A stretch of DNA of 17,274 bases from CBDUBH01 sp965365345 (GCA_965365345.1 CBDUBH010000079.1:1-17274), one strand, 5' to 3'. Counted from the first letter of the stretch, positions 1 through 8,005 are shown. Notes: generated by a model not told the origin, from the sequence alone. Numbers and translations are program-made.

Positions 1-2563
1 AAAGCGGCAGATACATTACAGAATTTTGATTTGTTTGATTAAGTGAAGATGAAATTTCATCATTATTATTTTGCGCATAATTTCTATTTATTATTGATGC
101 GCTTCCACCCATTGATCCCATTGAACTTCCGCCTGACATTCCACCTGATGATTGCATTGGAGTTGATGAACTCATTGCGGAAGCGGAATTCATTGAGCCA
201 ACGGGAACCGGAATTATCAATCTTTTAAGATCTTCAACATTATCGCGGTTTTCCCTGCTGTAACGCATTCTTATCGGAAAGCGCATTCTTCCTTCCAAAA
301 TTACTCCGAGATTTTGTCCGCCAATCGCAGTTTCAACTATATCCTGCACCGCACCTATATTTAATCCGTATCTCGCAGCGGCATCACGCTTGATTTTCAG
401 ATCCAAATAATATCCGTTTTGAACTCTTTCGGCAACTACATCAGCAGCGCCATTTACTTGTTTCAATAATTCTTCCGCTCTAATTGCGTAATATTCAAGC
501 GTATCCAAATTATCGCCGAAAATTTTCAGACCGATATCAGTCCTGACTCCCGTTGCAAGCATATTGATTCTATTTATGATCGGCTGCGTCCAACCGTTTC
601 TTACTCCCGGAATTTGTAATTTTTGATCGAGTTCATTTATAATATCTTTTTTTGCAATTCCTGCGCGCCACTCACTTTGAGGTTTAAGAATTACAATAGT
701 TTCTATCATACTTAAAGGAGCATTATCCGTTGCGGTTTCTGCGCGTCCCGCTTTTCCTAAAACATGTTCAACTTCCGGAACGCTCTTAATTATTTTATCC
801 TGCACTTGCATAATTCGGTTAACTTCTGTAATAGAAGCGTTCGGCAAAGTTACCGGCATAAATAGAAGTGAACCTTCATCAAGCGGCGGCATAAATTCGC
901 TGCCGGTGCGCATTATCATCGGAACTGTGATTAAGAGCGCAATTACATTTATAACAATTGTTGCAGTTCTGTGTTTTAAAACCCATTGAATCACAGGTTC
1001 ATAAATTTTATTGAAAAATCTTGTTATCGGATTTTCATTTTCACTTCTGAATTTTCCGCGCATTAACATTGTCATTAAAACCGGAATTAAAGTAATTACA
1101 ACAAATGCGGAGCCGAGCATTACAAAACTTTTTGTAAAAGCGAGTGGTTTGAATAATTTTCCTTCCTGCCCGGTTAGCAAAAACACAGGCAAAAACGATA
1201 CAAGAATTATCAATTCCGAAAAGAAAATTGCCCGCCCTACTTGCTTTGCGGACATTATAGAAATCGTTTTGTAATCTTCGGATTCCAATTTTCCTTTTTC
1301 TTTTAAGCTTCGCGCAATATTCCGGTAAGCATTTTCCACCATCACAATCGAAGAATCCACAATTACGCCGATCGCCAGAATAATTCCGCCTAAACTCATA
1401 ATATTTGAAGTGATATCAAACATTCTCATTAAAATAAAAGCGAGCAAAACCGCAACGGGAATTTCGATAATTATTCTTACAATACTTCTGAAATGAAGCA
1501 AAAACAAAGCAACCATAATTGAAACAGTAATTGCGGCTTCAATTAATGCGCGTTCCAAAGTTCCGATCGCTTCACGGATCAAAGTGCTTCTATCGTATGA
1601 TGGAATTATTTGAACTCCTTTGGGCAATCCTGCTTCAACTTCTTTAATTTTTTCTTTTACTCTGTCAATAACTTCTTTTGCATTTTCGCCCTGGCGCATT
1701 ACGATAATTCCGCCAACAACTTCGCCTTCGCCGTTTTTATCGAGTGAACCGCGTCTTATATCGCCGCCGATCTGCACATTTGCAACATTTTTAAGATAAA
1801 CCGGAACTCCGTTCGAGGCAGTTTTAACAACGCTGTTTTCAATATCTTCTTTTGATTGAATGTAACCTTGTCCGCGTACGAAATATTCGGCATCGCTTAC
1901 TTCAAGTAATTTTCCGCCGACTTCATTATTATTTCGCTGGATTGCAGAAATTATTTCAGATGTGGTTAAATTGTAAGCGCGGAGTTTATCCGGATTTACA
2001 TCAACTTGATATTGTTTTACATATCCGCCGATGCTTGCAACTTCGGCAACGCCTTCAACCGATGAAAGTTTATAACGGACATACCAATCTTGAAGCGCGC
2101 GCAAAGTTCCTAAATCGTGATTTTCGCTTTCAACGGTGTACCAATAAATATGTCCGACTCCGCTTCCATCAGGACCTAAAGTCGGAGTTACACCTTGCGG
2201 AAGTTGAGTTTGAACCGTACTTAATCTTTCCAAAACTCTGTTTCGTGCAAAATATTGATCTGTGTTATCTTCAAAAATTACAAAAACGAACGACATTCCG
2301 AACATTGAACTTGCTCGGACTGCTTTTACATCAGCCATTCCTTGAAGTGCCGAAACGATCGGGAAAGTTAACTGCTGTTCAACAACTTCTGGCGATCTGC
2401 CCATCCATTCTGTAAAAACAATTACTTGATTTTCGGAAAGATCCGGAATTGCATCAACCGGTAAATTTGCCACGCTGTAAATTCCGAATCCAGTAAAAAT
2501 CAGATATGCCAAAAGCACAATAAATCTATTATTAGCACTCCAATCAATTATTTTTTCTATCAT
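1..2563 (-). CDS. cusA: CusA/CzcA-family heavy-metal RND efflux pump, Cu(I)/Ag(I) type (3' end beyond window)
   Basis: Inner-membrane proton-driven pump of a tripartite CusCBA-like complex that expels Cu(I)/Ag(I) across both membranes. The frame is open from the ATG at 2563 (GGGAG ribosome site six bases upstream) to the window edge, giving 854 codons; about 200 residues are missing. The N-terminus begins MIEKIIDWSANNRFIV, the usual first helix of the family. Met569, Met619 and Met668 lie in LLFMP, APLSM and INRINM and match the E. coli CusA Cu(I) ligands M573/M623/M672 in context and in 50/49 spacing. The TM4 segment reads AIGVIVDSSIVMVENA, with proton-relay Asp403 and without the extra Asp of Zn/Co pumps, again CusA-like. 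Residues about 791-849 are a Ser/Gly/Met-rich then Asn/Ser-rich insert before MYLPL, where E. coli CusA has only a few residues. It lies downstream of the small Cys-rich gene and may share its transcript. Membrane-fusion and outer-membrane partners are not in view. Family certain; metal specificity inferred. Confidence 0.95.
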   Translation of the reverse strand, partial: MIEKIIDWSANNRFIVLLAYLIFTGFGIYSVANLPVDAIPDLSENQVIVFTEWMGRSPEVVEQQLTFPIVSALQGMADVKAVRASSMFGMSFVFVIFEDNTDQYFARNRVLERLSTVQTQLPQGVTPTLGPDGSGVGHIYWYTVESENHDLGTLRALQDWYVRYKLSSVEGVAEVASIGGYVKQYQVDVNPDKLRAYNLTTSEIISAIQRNNNEVGGKLLEVSDAEYFVRGQGYIQSKEDIENSVVKTASNGVPVYLKNVANVQIGGDIRRGSLDKNGEGEVVGGIIVMRQGENAKEVIDRVKEKIKEVEAGLPKGVQIIPSYDRSTLIREAIGTLERALIEAAITVSIMVALFLLHFRSIVRIIIEIPVAVLLAFILMRMFDITSNIMSLGGIILAIGVIVDSSIVMVENAYRNIARSLKEKGKLESEDYKTISIMSAKQVGRAIFFSELIILVSFLPVFLLTGQEGKLFKPLAFTKSFVMLGSAFVVITLIPVLMTMLMRGKFRSENENPITRFFNKIYEPVIQWVLKHRTATIVINVIALLITVPMIMRTGSEFMPPLDEGSLLFMPVTLPNASITEVNRIMQVQDKIIKSVPEVEHVLGKAGRAETATDNAPLSMIETIVILKPQSEWRAGIAKKDIINELDQKLQIPGVRNGWTQPIINRINMLATGVRTDIGLKIFGDNLDTLEYYAIRAEELLKQVNGAADVVAERVQNGYYLDLKIKRDAAARYGLNIGAVQDIVETAIGGQNLGVILEGRMRFPIRMRYSRENRDNVEDLKRLIIPVPVGSMNSASAMSSSTPMQSSGGMSGGSSMGSMGGSASIINRNYAQNNNDEISSSLNQTNQNSVMYLPL
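104..193 (-). other. Met-hexad segment inside the CusA insert
   Basis: Codons 791-820 of the pump place Met at 791, 797, 803, 809 and 815, exactly six residues apart, plus Met818. Intervening residues are nearly all Ser, Gly, Ala, Thr, Pro, Gln or Asn. The insert sits in the second periplasmic half of the protein, after IPVPVG and before an Asn/Gln/Ser-rich stretch (826-848). A flexible Met-rich loop is compatible with Cu(I)/Ag(I) binding by thioethers, but that function is inferred only from composition and context. Confidence 0.7.
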
Positions 2564-2657
2564 TTAAAACTCCCGGATTTCAAAATCAGTTGAAATATCA
2601 AATTTCAAATATTTCTTTTTAGAAAATTTTTCTTTTAAAATTGGATTTTGATTTTTT

Positions 2658-2720
2658 GAAAATTAATATAAAGGATATTAGATCTTTTGTTTAATCAAAC
2701 AAAAAATCATATTAATTTTC
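2658..2720. repeat. Nested inverted repeat between the Cys-rich gene and cusA
   Basis: A perfect 12-bp outer inverted repeat (GAAAATTAATAT at 2658-2669, ATATTAATTTTC at 2709-2720) encloses a second palindrome: TTTTGTTT at 2685-2692 and AAACAAAA at 2697-2704, loop AATC, extended by GAT/ATC. It lies in the 169-bp gap between two same-strand genes. It could be an mRNA hairpin that tunes cusA expression or an operator. No clear U-tract follows it on the minus strand, so it is not a typical terminator. Confidence 0.5.
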
Positions 2721-2732
2721 AGGGATTTTTAA

Positions 2733-3146
2733 TCAGATCAGAAAAATGGAGTTTTGTAAGAAAAGCGGAATTTCTTTTATTGTGGGAGGTGATGAATTTA
2801 AAATTGAAAATTGATTTTCCGATTTTGATTTAAATTCATCATTAAGATCAAAATTAACAAAATGTAAAATTACTGTTGTATTGGAAATTTCATTTTTCAC
2901 CAAAACGAAATTTTCGTCATTTTTTTCAACGAAAACTTTACTTTCGCAGCAATTATTTTGATTTTTCACAATTTTCTGCGCAAAATTTTGCAAATTCGAG
3001 TTTTCCGAATTCATTTTGCACATTTTACAAGTTTCAAAATCAGCTTTTTTCATTCCGTTGCAAAAATGATAAACAAGCGGCAATCCGGTATTTGAAACCG
3101 TAAAGAGTAAAATTAATGTTATATATAGTAATTTTATTATTTTCAT
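2733..3146 (-). CDS. Small Cys-rich exported protein, HYC/CC/PP-like family
   Basis: A 137-residue protein with a hydrophobic N-terminus (residues 3-22, KIIKLLYITLILLFTVSN) that should act as signal peptide or membrane anchor. It then shows YHFC (His27, Cys29), CKMCKM (Cys40, Cys43, with Met42 and Met45), adjacent cysteines Cys66-Cys67, and a C-terminal Pro120-Pro121 followed by EIPLFLQ. This HYC...CC...PP layout matches a small uncharacterised family that I recall from Bacteroidota beside metal-efflux genes; the assignment is by memory of the pattern, with Phe in place of the usual Tyr. It is the gene directly upstream of the CusA pump on the same strand, which suggests periplasmic metal binding or sensing. 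Ribosome site is weak. An overlapping plus-strand reading frame is a shadow. Function is not established. Confidence 0.75.
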   Translation of the reverse strand: MKIIKLLYITLILLFTVSNTGLPLVYHFCNGMKKADFETCKMCKMNSENSNLQNFAQKIVKNQNNCCESKVFVEKNDENFVLVKNEISNTTVILHFVNFDLNDEFKSKSENQFSILNSSPPTIKEIPLFLQNSIFLI

Positions 3147-3595
3147 TAAGGTGAAATATAAAAAATCATTATCAAATTATAAAGTTCTTAAAAATTGTAC
3201 TTTAGTAAAAAAATTAAAAAACGATAATAAAACGGGATTAGTTTGGAAAATCATTTTAATTATTTACTTTAAAATAAATATAAGATTTTTGAAAAACAAG
3301 TGCTTTATATAATTTTGAGAATTTGTTACAATATTTTTAACTATGATTTATGCTTTTGATTTGATGTTTTATGATCTTGAAGGTGATAAGTATATTTTGT
3401 GATAATGATTTAAGTATTTATTTTTATTATATTTGTAACTCTCATTTTAGGGAATTACAAAATCTCAACAGGAATTTAGAAATAATAAATTCCTTTTTCA
3501 GAAAATTCAGGCGAGCGATTTAATTTTAATGAACTTCTCTCGTTTTCTTAAAGTTGTAAATAACAAATTTATAAATATAGATAATAGGTTAACAA
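3147..3595. other. Gene-free spacer between divergent units
   Basis: About 450 bp of very AT-rich DNA without a credible reading frame. It must hold the promoter of the minus-strand metal unit and that of rnpB on the plus strand. Near the minus-strand gene, the complement contains TATAATTTG roughly 40 bases upstream of its start, a possible -10 region. I see no repeat or RNA structure that I can support. Confidence 0.5.
3576..3591 (+). promoter_or_regulatory. Possible -10 region of rnpB
   Basis: TATAGATAAT lies about 12-15 bases before the predicted 5' end of the RNase P RNA. A GATAAT hexamer at 3580-3585 is a fair -10 match at the right distance. No convincing -35 is visible at normal spacing (TTGTAA at 3554-3559 is 20 bases away), so the call is tentative. 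Confidence 0.3.
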
Positions 3596-4027
3596 AGCTG
3601 TTTAAGCCGGGTAATTGCTGTTCGAGAGAACAGAGGAAAGTCCGAACTCCGCAGAACAAGAGTGCCGGGTAACGCCCGGGGGCAATTAGCGCAAGTTTTT
3701 TGCTACGGAAAGTGCCACAGAAAATATACCGTCACGGTTTTTGCCGTGATAAGGGTGAAATGGCAGGGTAAGAGCCTACCGCATCAATAGTAATATTGAT
3801 GGTTCCCTTTTGGGAATTGTTCCGGTTTTGCCGGAATAACTAGGTAAACCCCACTCGGAGCAAGATCAAGTAGAAGAATTTTAGGCAGAAATGCCTTACA
3901 GAGCTGTTCGCTTTGATATTCTTCGGGTAGATCGCTTGAAGTTATTAAGTAATTAATAACTCAGATAAATAATTACCGTCTTCATTTTTTGAAGATACAA
4001 AATTCGGCTTATAGGCTTAAACAGTTA
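3596..4027 (+). ncRNA. rnpB: RNase P RNA, bacterial class A
   Basis: Catalytic RNA that matures tRNA 5' ends. Conserved blocks occur in order: GAGGAAAGTCCG at 3633-3644, GTGCCGGGTAACGCCCGGG near 3662, AAGGGTGAAATGGCAGGGTAAGAGCC across 3750-3776, GGTAAACCCCAC near 3843, CGGAGCAAGATCAAGTAG near 3856, CAGATAAAT near 3962 and TTCGGCTTATAGGCTT near 4003. P1 pairs CTGTTTAAGCC (3598-3608) with GGCTTAAACAG (4014-4024). P2 pairs GGGTAATT with AATTACC (3971-3977). P3 is a short CTGTTC/GAACAG helix. P13 (3782-3801) and P14 (3803-3816) are followed by one more hairpin (TTCCGG/CCGGAA, 3820-3836) that E. coli RNA lacks. Exact ends are estimated from P1. recJ starts about 35 bases later with no clear terminator between. 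Confidence 0.96.
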
Positions 4028-4062
4028 ATTTCTGTTATCTGCGTACTTTGGAATGTTGAATC

Positions 4063-5838
4063 ATGTTAATCAAGCAATGGAAATACAGAGAAAAATCTGA
4101 TGAAAACATAGTAAAATCGTTAGCCGATACATTAAACATATCAAATGTTTTGGCAAGTTTGCTTGTTGCAAGAGGAATAACCAGTTTCCATCTTGCCAAG
4201 TCTTATTTTCGTCCCTCACTCGATGATCTGCATAATCCGTTTTTAATGGATGGAATGGAAGTAGCCTCACTTCGCGTAATTCAGGCAATTACCGAAAATG
4301 AATTAATTTATGTTTACGGTGATTATGATGTTGACGGCACTTGCTCGGCTTCTTTAATGTATCTTTTTTTGAAAGAATTAGGAGCAAATGCAGAAGTTTA
4401 CATCCCGAAAAGATTAGAAGAAGGTTACGGAATTTCAAAATCCGGGATTGATTTTATAAAAGAAAAAGGCGCTTCTTTAATTATTTCCGTTGATTGCGGA
4501 ATTACCGCAGTTGAAGAAACTGATTACGCAAAATCATTAGATATTGAACTTATAATTTGCGATCATCATCAACCCGGAAATAAAATTCCTGAAGCTTATG
4601 CAGTATTAGATCCTTTAAAACCAGGCTGTAATTATCCTTTTAAATATTTATCCGGAGCCGGAGTTGCTTTCAAATTAGCTCAGGCGGTAAGTTCAAGAAT
4701 CGGTAAAAATGATCTTCCGCTGCAATTTTTGGATCTTGTTGCAATTGCCGGAGCTGCTGATATTGTTCCTTTAATGGATGAAAACAGGATTTTAGTAAAA
4801 AAAGGATTGGAAGAAGTAAATTCAAATCCGCGTCCCGGAATTAAAGCATTAATAAGAATTTCCGGAATGGAAATAGGAAATTTGACCGCCGGACAAATAG
4901 TTTTTACAATTGCGCCGCGAATAAATGCCGTTGGAAGATTAGGTGATGCAAATCGCGCTGTTGATCTTTTCACATCAAAAGATCCAAGAGAAGCTGAAAA
5001 ATTAGCCGAAGTTTTAGAAGAAGAAAATAAAGAACGCCGCAAAATTGATGAAATGACTTTTTCTCACGCCGTAAGTATTGTAGAAGATTCTCTTGATCTT
5101 ACAGATGATATTGCAATAGTTTTGCATAACGAAAACTGGCATCCGGGTGTGATCGGAATTGTTGCTTCAAGATTGGTTGAAAAATATTACAGACCTGCAG
5201 TTATGCTTACCACAATTGATGGAGTTGCTAAAGGCAGCGCAAGAAGTATTACAGGATTTAATATTTATGAAGCGTTAAATCAATGCAAAGATATTTTAAT
5301 TCAATTCGGCGGACACGAAGCCGCTGCCGGATTGGCAGTTGAACTTGAAAATCTGGAAGAATTTAAATCCAGATTCAATAAAATTATAAAAGATACTGTT
5401 TCGCACGAAGATGTTGCTCCGGAAATCTTAATTGATTGCAAAATAAATTTTTCGGAAATTACGCCTAAATTTTTAAGAATTCTGGATCAGTTTGCTCCGT
5501 TCGGTCCGAATAATCTTCGTCCGGTTTTTGTTGCCGAAGATGTTGAACTTACTCAGCCGCCAAGAATTGTCGGAGTAAAGCATTTAATATTAAATGTAAA
5601 ACAGCATGGTTGCGATAAGGTATTTGATACCATTGGATTTAATCTCGGCAATTATTATTCTTTCATTGAAAAAGAAAAAAATTTATTGGATATTGTTTTT
5701 ACAATTGAAAAAACTTCACGGAACGGAGTTACTTTTCCTCAATTAAGAATTAAAGATATTCATGTAAAAACAATGGCTGAAAGAAATTCCGGAAAAAGCG
5801 GTAGAATTTCGGATGATAAAGTTTGTAATTTTGGATAA
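4063..5838 (+). CDS. recJ: Single-stranded-DNA-specific exonuclease RecJ
   Basis: A 591-residue 5'-3' single-strand DNA exonuclease of the DHH phosphoesterase superfamily, used in recombination and mismatch or base-excision repair. Motif I is YGDYDVDG (85-92), motif II SVDCG (142-146, Asp144) and motif III the signature DHH (167-169), all metal ligands. SGAGVAFKL (197-205) and PRINAVGRLGDA (285-296) are typical RecJ segments. GGHEAAAG (416-423) marks the DHHA1 domain. The remaining C-terminus fits the OB-fold DNA-binding part. Length is close to E. coli RecJ (577), so it looks intact. The start at 4063 is the first ATG of the frame after rnpB and places the family's N-terminal helical region intact. 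yebC follows after 24 bp, suggesting one transcript. Confidence 0.97.
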   Translation: MLIKQWKYREKSDENIVKSLADTLNISNVLASLLVARGITSFHLAKSYFRPSLDDLHNPFLMDGMEVASLRVIQAITENELIYVYGDYDVDGTCSASLMYLFLKELGANAEVYIPKRLEEGYGISKSGIDFIKEKGASLIISVDCGITAVEETDYAKSLDIELIICDHHQPGNKIPEAYAVLDPLKPGCNYPFKYLSGAGVAFKLAQAVSSRIGKNDLPLQFLDLVAIAGAADIVPLMDENRILVKKGLEEVNSNPRPGIKALIRISGMEIGNLTAGQIVFTIAPRINAVGRLGDANRAVDLFTSKDPREAEKLAEVLEEENKERRKIDEMTFSHAVSIVEDSLDLTDDIAIVLHNENWHPGVIGIVASRLVEKYYRPAVMLTTIDGVAKGSARSITGFNIYEALNQCKDILIQFGGHEAAAGLAVELENLEEFKSRFNKIIKDTVSHEDVAPEILIDCKINFSEITPKFLRILDQFAPFGPNNLRPVFVAEDVELTQPPRIVGVKHLILNVKQHGCDKVFDTIGFNLGNYYSFIEKEKNLLDIVFTIEKTSRNGVTFPQLRIKDIHVKTMAERNSGKSGRISDDKVCNFG

Positions 5839-5862
5839 GATAAAAAATAATCAGGAGAAATA

Positions 5863-6597
5863 ATGTCAGGACACTCTAAATGGGCAACCATTAGAAGAAA
5901 AAAAGGCGCTCTCGATGCAAAAAGAGGTAAATTATTTACTAAATTGATCAAAGAAATTATGATCGCAGCGCGTGATGGCGGTGGAGATCCAAACGGAAAT
6001 CCGCGTCTTCGCTTGGCAGTTGATAACGCAAAAGCCGCAAATATGCCGGCTGATAATATTGATCGCGCAATCAAAAAAGCTACCGGCGAATTAGAAGGCG
6101 TAAATTATGTTGAATTAACTTACGAAGGTTACGCTCCCGGCGGAATTGCAATTATGGTTGAAGTTATGACAGATAACAAAAACAGAACCGTTGCGGAAGT
6201 CCGTCATCTTTTCAGTAAGGCTGGCGGAAGCATGGCAGAAACCGGAGCTGTGGCTTATATGTTCGATCGCAAAGGCGTAATTTCACTTCCTAAACAAGGC
6301 AAAACTGAAGATGAAGTTATGGAGATAATTTTGGAAGCAGGTGCTGATGATCTTAAAAGTGAAGATGATTTCTTTGTAATTTACACATCAATGGAAAATT
6401 TTGAACCGGTCCGCAAAACTTTGGTTGATGCAGGATTTAAATTAGAAAATGCTTCTCTTCAATGGGTTGCTCAAAATAACATAACGGTCGGCGGCGAAGA
6501 TGCTGAAAAAGTTATGAAATTGATTGATAATCTTGAAGATAATGATGACGTTCAAAATGTTTATTCAAATGCCGATTTTGAAGAAGAATCAGCATAA
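5863..6597 (+). CDS. yebC: YebC/PmpR (TACO1) family protein
   Basis: A 244-residue cytoplasmic protein. The start MSGHSKWATIRRKKGALDAK is the family signature, followed by the conserved stretches GGGDPNGNPRL, ANMPADNIDRAI, YEGYAPGG and GGSMAETGAVAYMF. The family was named as a transcription regulator; more recent work ties members to translation, where they help ribosomes through difficult proline-rich stretches. Which role applies here cannot be read from sequence. The ribosome site is good (AGGAG, seven bases before the ATG). It lies 24 bp after recJ and is followed by a rho-independent terminator, so it probably ends the rnpB/recJ/yebC transcript. In many bacteria yebC sits next to ruvC, as here. 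Confidence 0.97.
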   Translation: MSGHSKWATIRRKKGALDAKRGKLFTKLIKEIMIAARDGGGDPNGNPRLRLAVDNAKAANMPADNIDRAIKKATGELEGVNYVELTYEGYAPGGIAIMVEVMTDNKNRTVAEVRHLFSKAGGSMAETGAVAYMFDRKGVISLPKQGKTEDEVMEIILEAGADDLKSEDDFFVIYTSMENFEPVRKTLVDAGFKLENASLQWVAQNNITVGGEDAEKVMKLIDNLEDNDDVQNVYSNADFEEESA

Positions 6598-6617
6598 CTT
6601 TAATTAAACGGATTTTT

Positions 6618-6653
6618 AAGACAGAATCGGAATTTCCTTTTCTGTCTTTTTTA
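6618..6653 (+). terminator. Rho-independent terminator after yebC
   Basis: AAGACAGAA (6618-6626) pairs perfectly with TTCTGTCTT (6640-6648) around a 13-base loop, and the stem runs into a T-rich tract ending near 6653. It starts about 20 bp after the yebC stop. Confidence 0.85.
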
Positions 6654-6671
6654 TTTTATTAACATTATTTT

Positions 6672-6710
6672 TTATTCCGCCTGCCTTTTACGCAGGTTTT
6701 TCCGGAATAA
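6672..6710. repeat. Second hairpin in the yebC-ruvC spacer
   Basis: TTATTCCG (6672-6679) pairs with CGGAATAA (6703-6710); inside, CCTGC (6680-6684) pairs with GCAGG (6692-6696), leaving a TTTTTC bulge. The ATTCC...GGAAT ends resemble those of the hairpin at 7930-7977, so this may be a decayed relative of the same dispersed element. It could instead be part of the ruvC leader. It lies 20 bases before the ruvC start. Confidence 0.5.
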
Positions 6711-6730
6711 AATCGCAATTTTATCAAATT

Positions 6731-7267
6731 ATGAAAATATTAGGAATTGATCCCGGCACACTTTGTACGGGATTCGGAATTATAAAATTTGAAAGATCTG
6801 AGTTTACTTTAGTAAAACACGGCGCAATTCAGCTTCCAAAAGAAAAAGAACTTCACCTTCGTTTAGAAATCATTTACGATGAAATTGCTAAGTTAATTAA
6901 AATTTATAGACCCGATGAATTTGCAATTGAAACTGCTTTTTACGGCAAAAATGTTCAATCGGCAATGAAGATCGGTTACGCTCGCGGAGTTTCAATTTTA
7001 GCTGCGGTTCACAATAAACTTCCCGTAAATGAATATTCACCGCGCGAAGTTAAAAAAGCAGTAGTTGGAAAAGGTGCAGCTTCCAAAGAACAAGTTCAAT
7101 TTATGATAAATAATTTATTGGATATTTCTCCTGATAAAATGAAATTTGATGAAAGTGATGCCTTGGCAGTTGCTGTTTGTCACGCCCTCAGAAGCAGAAT
7201 TCCAAATTCAAAAAATAAAAGCTGGAAATCATTTATAGAAGAAAATCCTGAGAGGATAATTCAATGA
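6731..7267 (+). CDS. ruvC: Holliday junction endonuclease RuvC
   Basis: A 178-residue dimeric resolvase that nicks Holliday junctions symmetrically within RuvABC. The RNase H-like fold is shown by MKILGIDPGT (catalytic Asp7), FAIETAFYGKNVQSAMK (catalytic Glu in the second motif), YSPREVKKAVVGKGAASKEQV, and FDESDALAVAVCHAL near residues 138-152 with the last two acidic ligands. Length matches E. coli RuvC (173). The ATG lacks a strong ribosome site, but upstream sequence is occupied by hairpins and the start keeps the canonical first strand. Its stop overlaps the ruvA start in ATGA, so the two are translationally coupled. Confidence 0.97.
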   Translation: MKILGIDPGTLCTGFGIIKFERSEFTLVKHGAIQLPKEKELHLRLEIIYDEIAKLIKIYRPDEFAIETAFYGKNVQSAMKIGYARGVSILAAVHNKLPVNEYSPREVKKAVVGKGAASKEQVQFMINNLLDISPDKMKFDESDALAVAVCHALRSRIPNSKNKSWKSFIEENPERIIQ

Positions 7268-7848
7268 TCGGATTTATTAGCGGTAAAATTATTTCAAAAA
7301 AGCCCACTCAAGTTTTAGTTGATGTTAACGGAGTCGGATATTTAATTAACATTTCGATCAACACTTTTGAAAAAATTTCAGATGAAGGTGAACAAATTTC
7401 GCTATTCACATATTTAAGCGTAAAAGAAGATTCTTTAACTTTATTCGGATTTTCAAACGAATCCGAAAAGCAAATGTTTGAACTGTTAATTTCAGTAAAT
7501 GGAATCGGGCCGAAATTAGCTCAGAGTATTTTATCGGGAATCCAAGTAAATGAATTGAAATTTGCTATCAGCGGCGGAAATATTTCAAGAATTATTGCAG
7601 TCCCGGGAATCGGAAAAAAAACAGCCGAAAGATTATTGCTGGATCTACGCGATAAAGTTGATGCTGTTTCCGAAGGAAAAGAAACCGGAGTTTCTTTCAA
7701 AGTAAAAGATGATGCAGTTGCAGCGCTTACAAGTTTGGGTTATAATTCAAAAACTGCCGATAAAGTTGTTCGTGATATTTTATCGGATAAACCAAATGCA
7801 ACAGTTGAAGAAGTAATCAGAATGGCATTGAGTTATTTGAGTAAGTGA
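7264..7848 (+). CDS. ruvA: Holliday junction branch-migration protein RuvA
   Basis: A 194-residue tetrameric protein that holds the four-way junction and loads the RuvB motor. The N-terminal OB fold begins MIGFISGKI. Two helix-hairpin-helix motifs follow: LISVNGIGPKLAQSILSG (about 76-93) and IIAVPGIGKKTAERLLLDL (about 111-129). After an acidic linker, DDAVAALTSLGYNSKTADKV starts the C-terminal domain III that contacts RuvB. Near-normal length (E. coli 203). It overlaps ruvC by four bases. ruvB is not next in the window; the strand switches after a repeat and a terminator. Confidence 0.97.
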   Translation: MIGFISGKIISKKPTQVLVDVNGVGYLINISINTFEKISDEGEQISLFTYLSVKEDSLTLFGFSNESEKQMFELLISVNGIGPKLAQSILSGIQVNELKFAISGGNISRIIAVPGIGKKTAERLLLDLRDKVDAVSEGKETGVSFKVKDDAVAALTSLGYNSKTADKVVRDILSDKPNATVEEVIRMALSYLSK

Positions 7849-7929
7849 AAATTAAACTTATTTTTAAAAATTTTAGATTTGGAAAATTGTAAATTTTTTG
7901 GTGTCATCCCGATTAACTGCCTCAAAGTC

Positions 7930-7977
7930 ATTCCGGTTTGTCCGCCTTGGCCGAAGCAATTCGGACAGGTCCGGAAT
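7930..7977. repeat. Dispersed palindromic repeat, left copy
   Basis: ATTCCGG (7930-7936) pairs with CCGGAAT (7971-7977), and the arms extend inward as TTTGTCCG against CGGACAGG with a G-U pair and a small bulge; an inner CCGAAGCAATTCGG (7951-7964) is also self-complementary. The 35 bases 7944-7978 recur at 13203-13237 in inverted orientation with one mismatch. Its GC content is well above that of the surroundings. It looks like a REP-type or degenerate mobile repeat, not coding. Confidence 0.75.
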
Positions 7978-8005
7978 CTCTTCTGAATTAGGATGTTTAA
8001 AACAA

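Noticed and set aside
1852..2415. Plus-strand 187-codon open frame opposite the RND pump
   Set aside because: It is the antisense shadow of a strongly conserved CusA coding region; composition is not protein-like and there is no ribosome site.
5760..6074. Minus-strand 104-codon frame across the recJ-yebC junction
   Set aside because: It overlaps two well-conserved genes on the other strand and has no start signal or recognisable domain.
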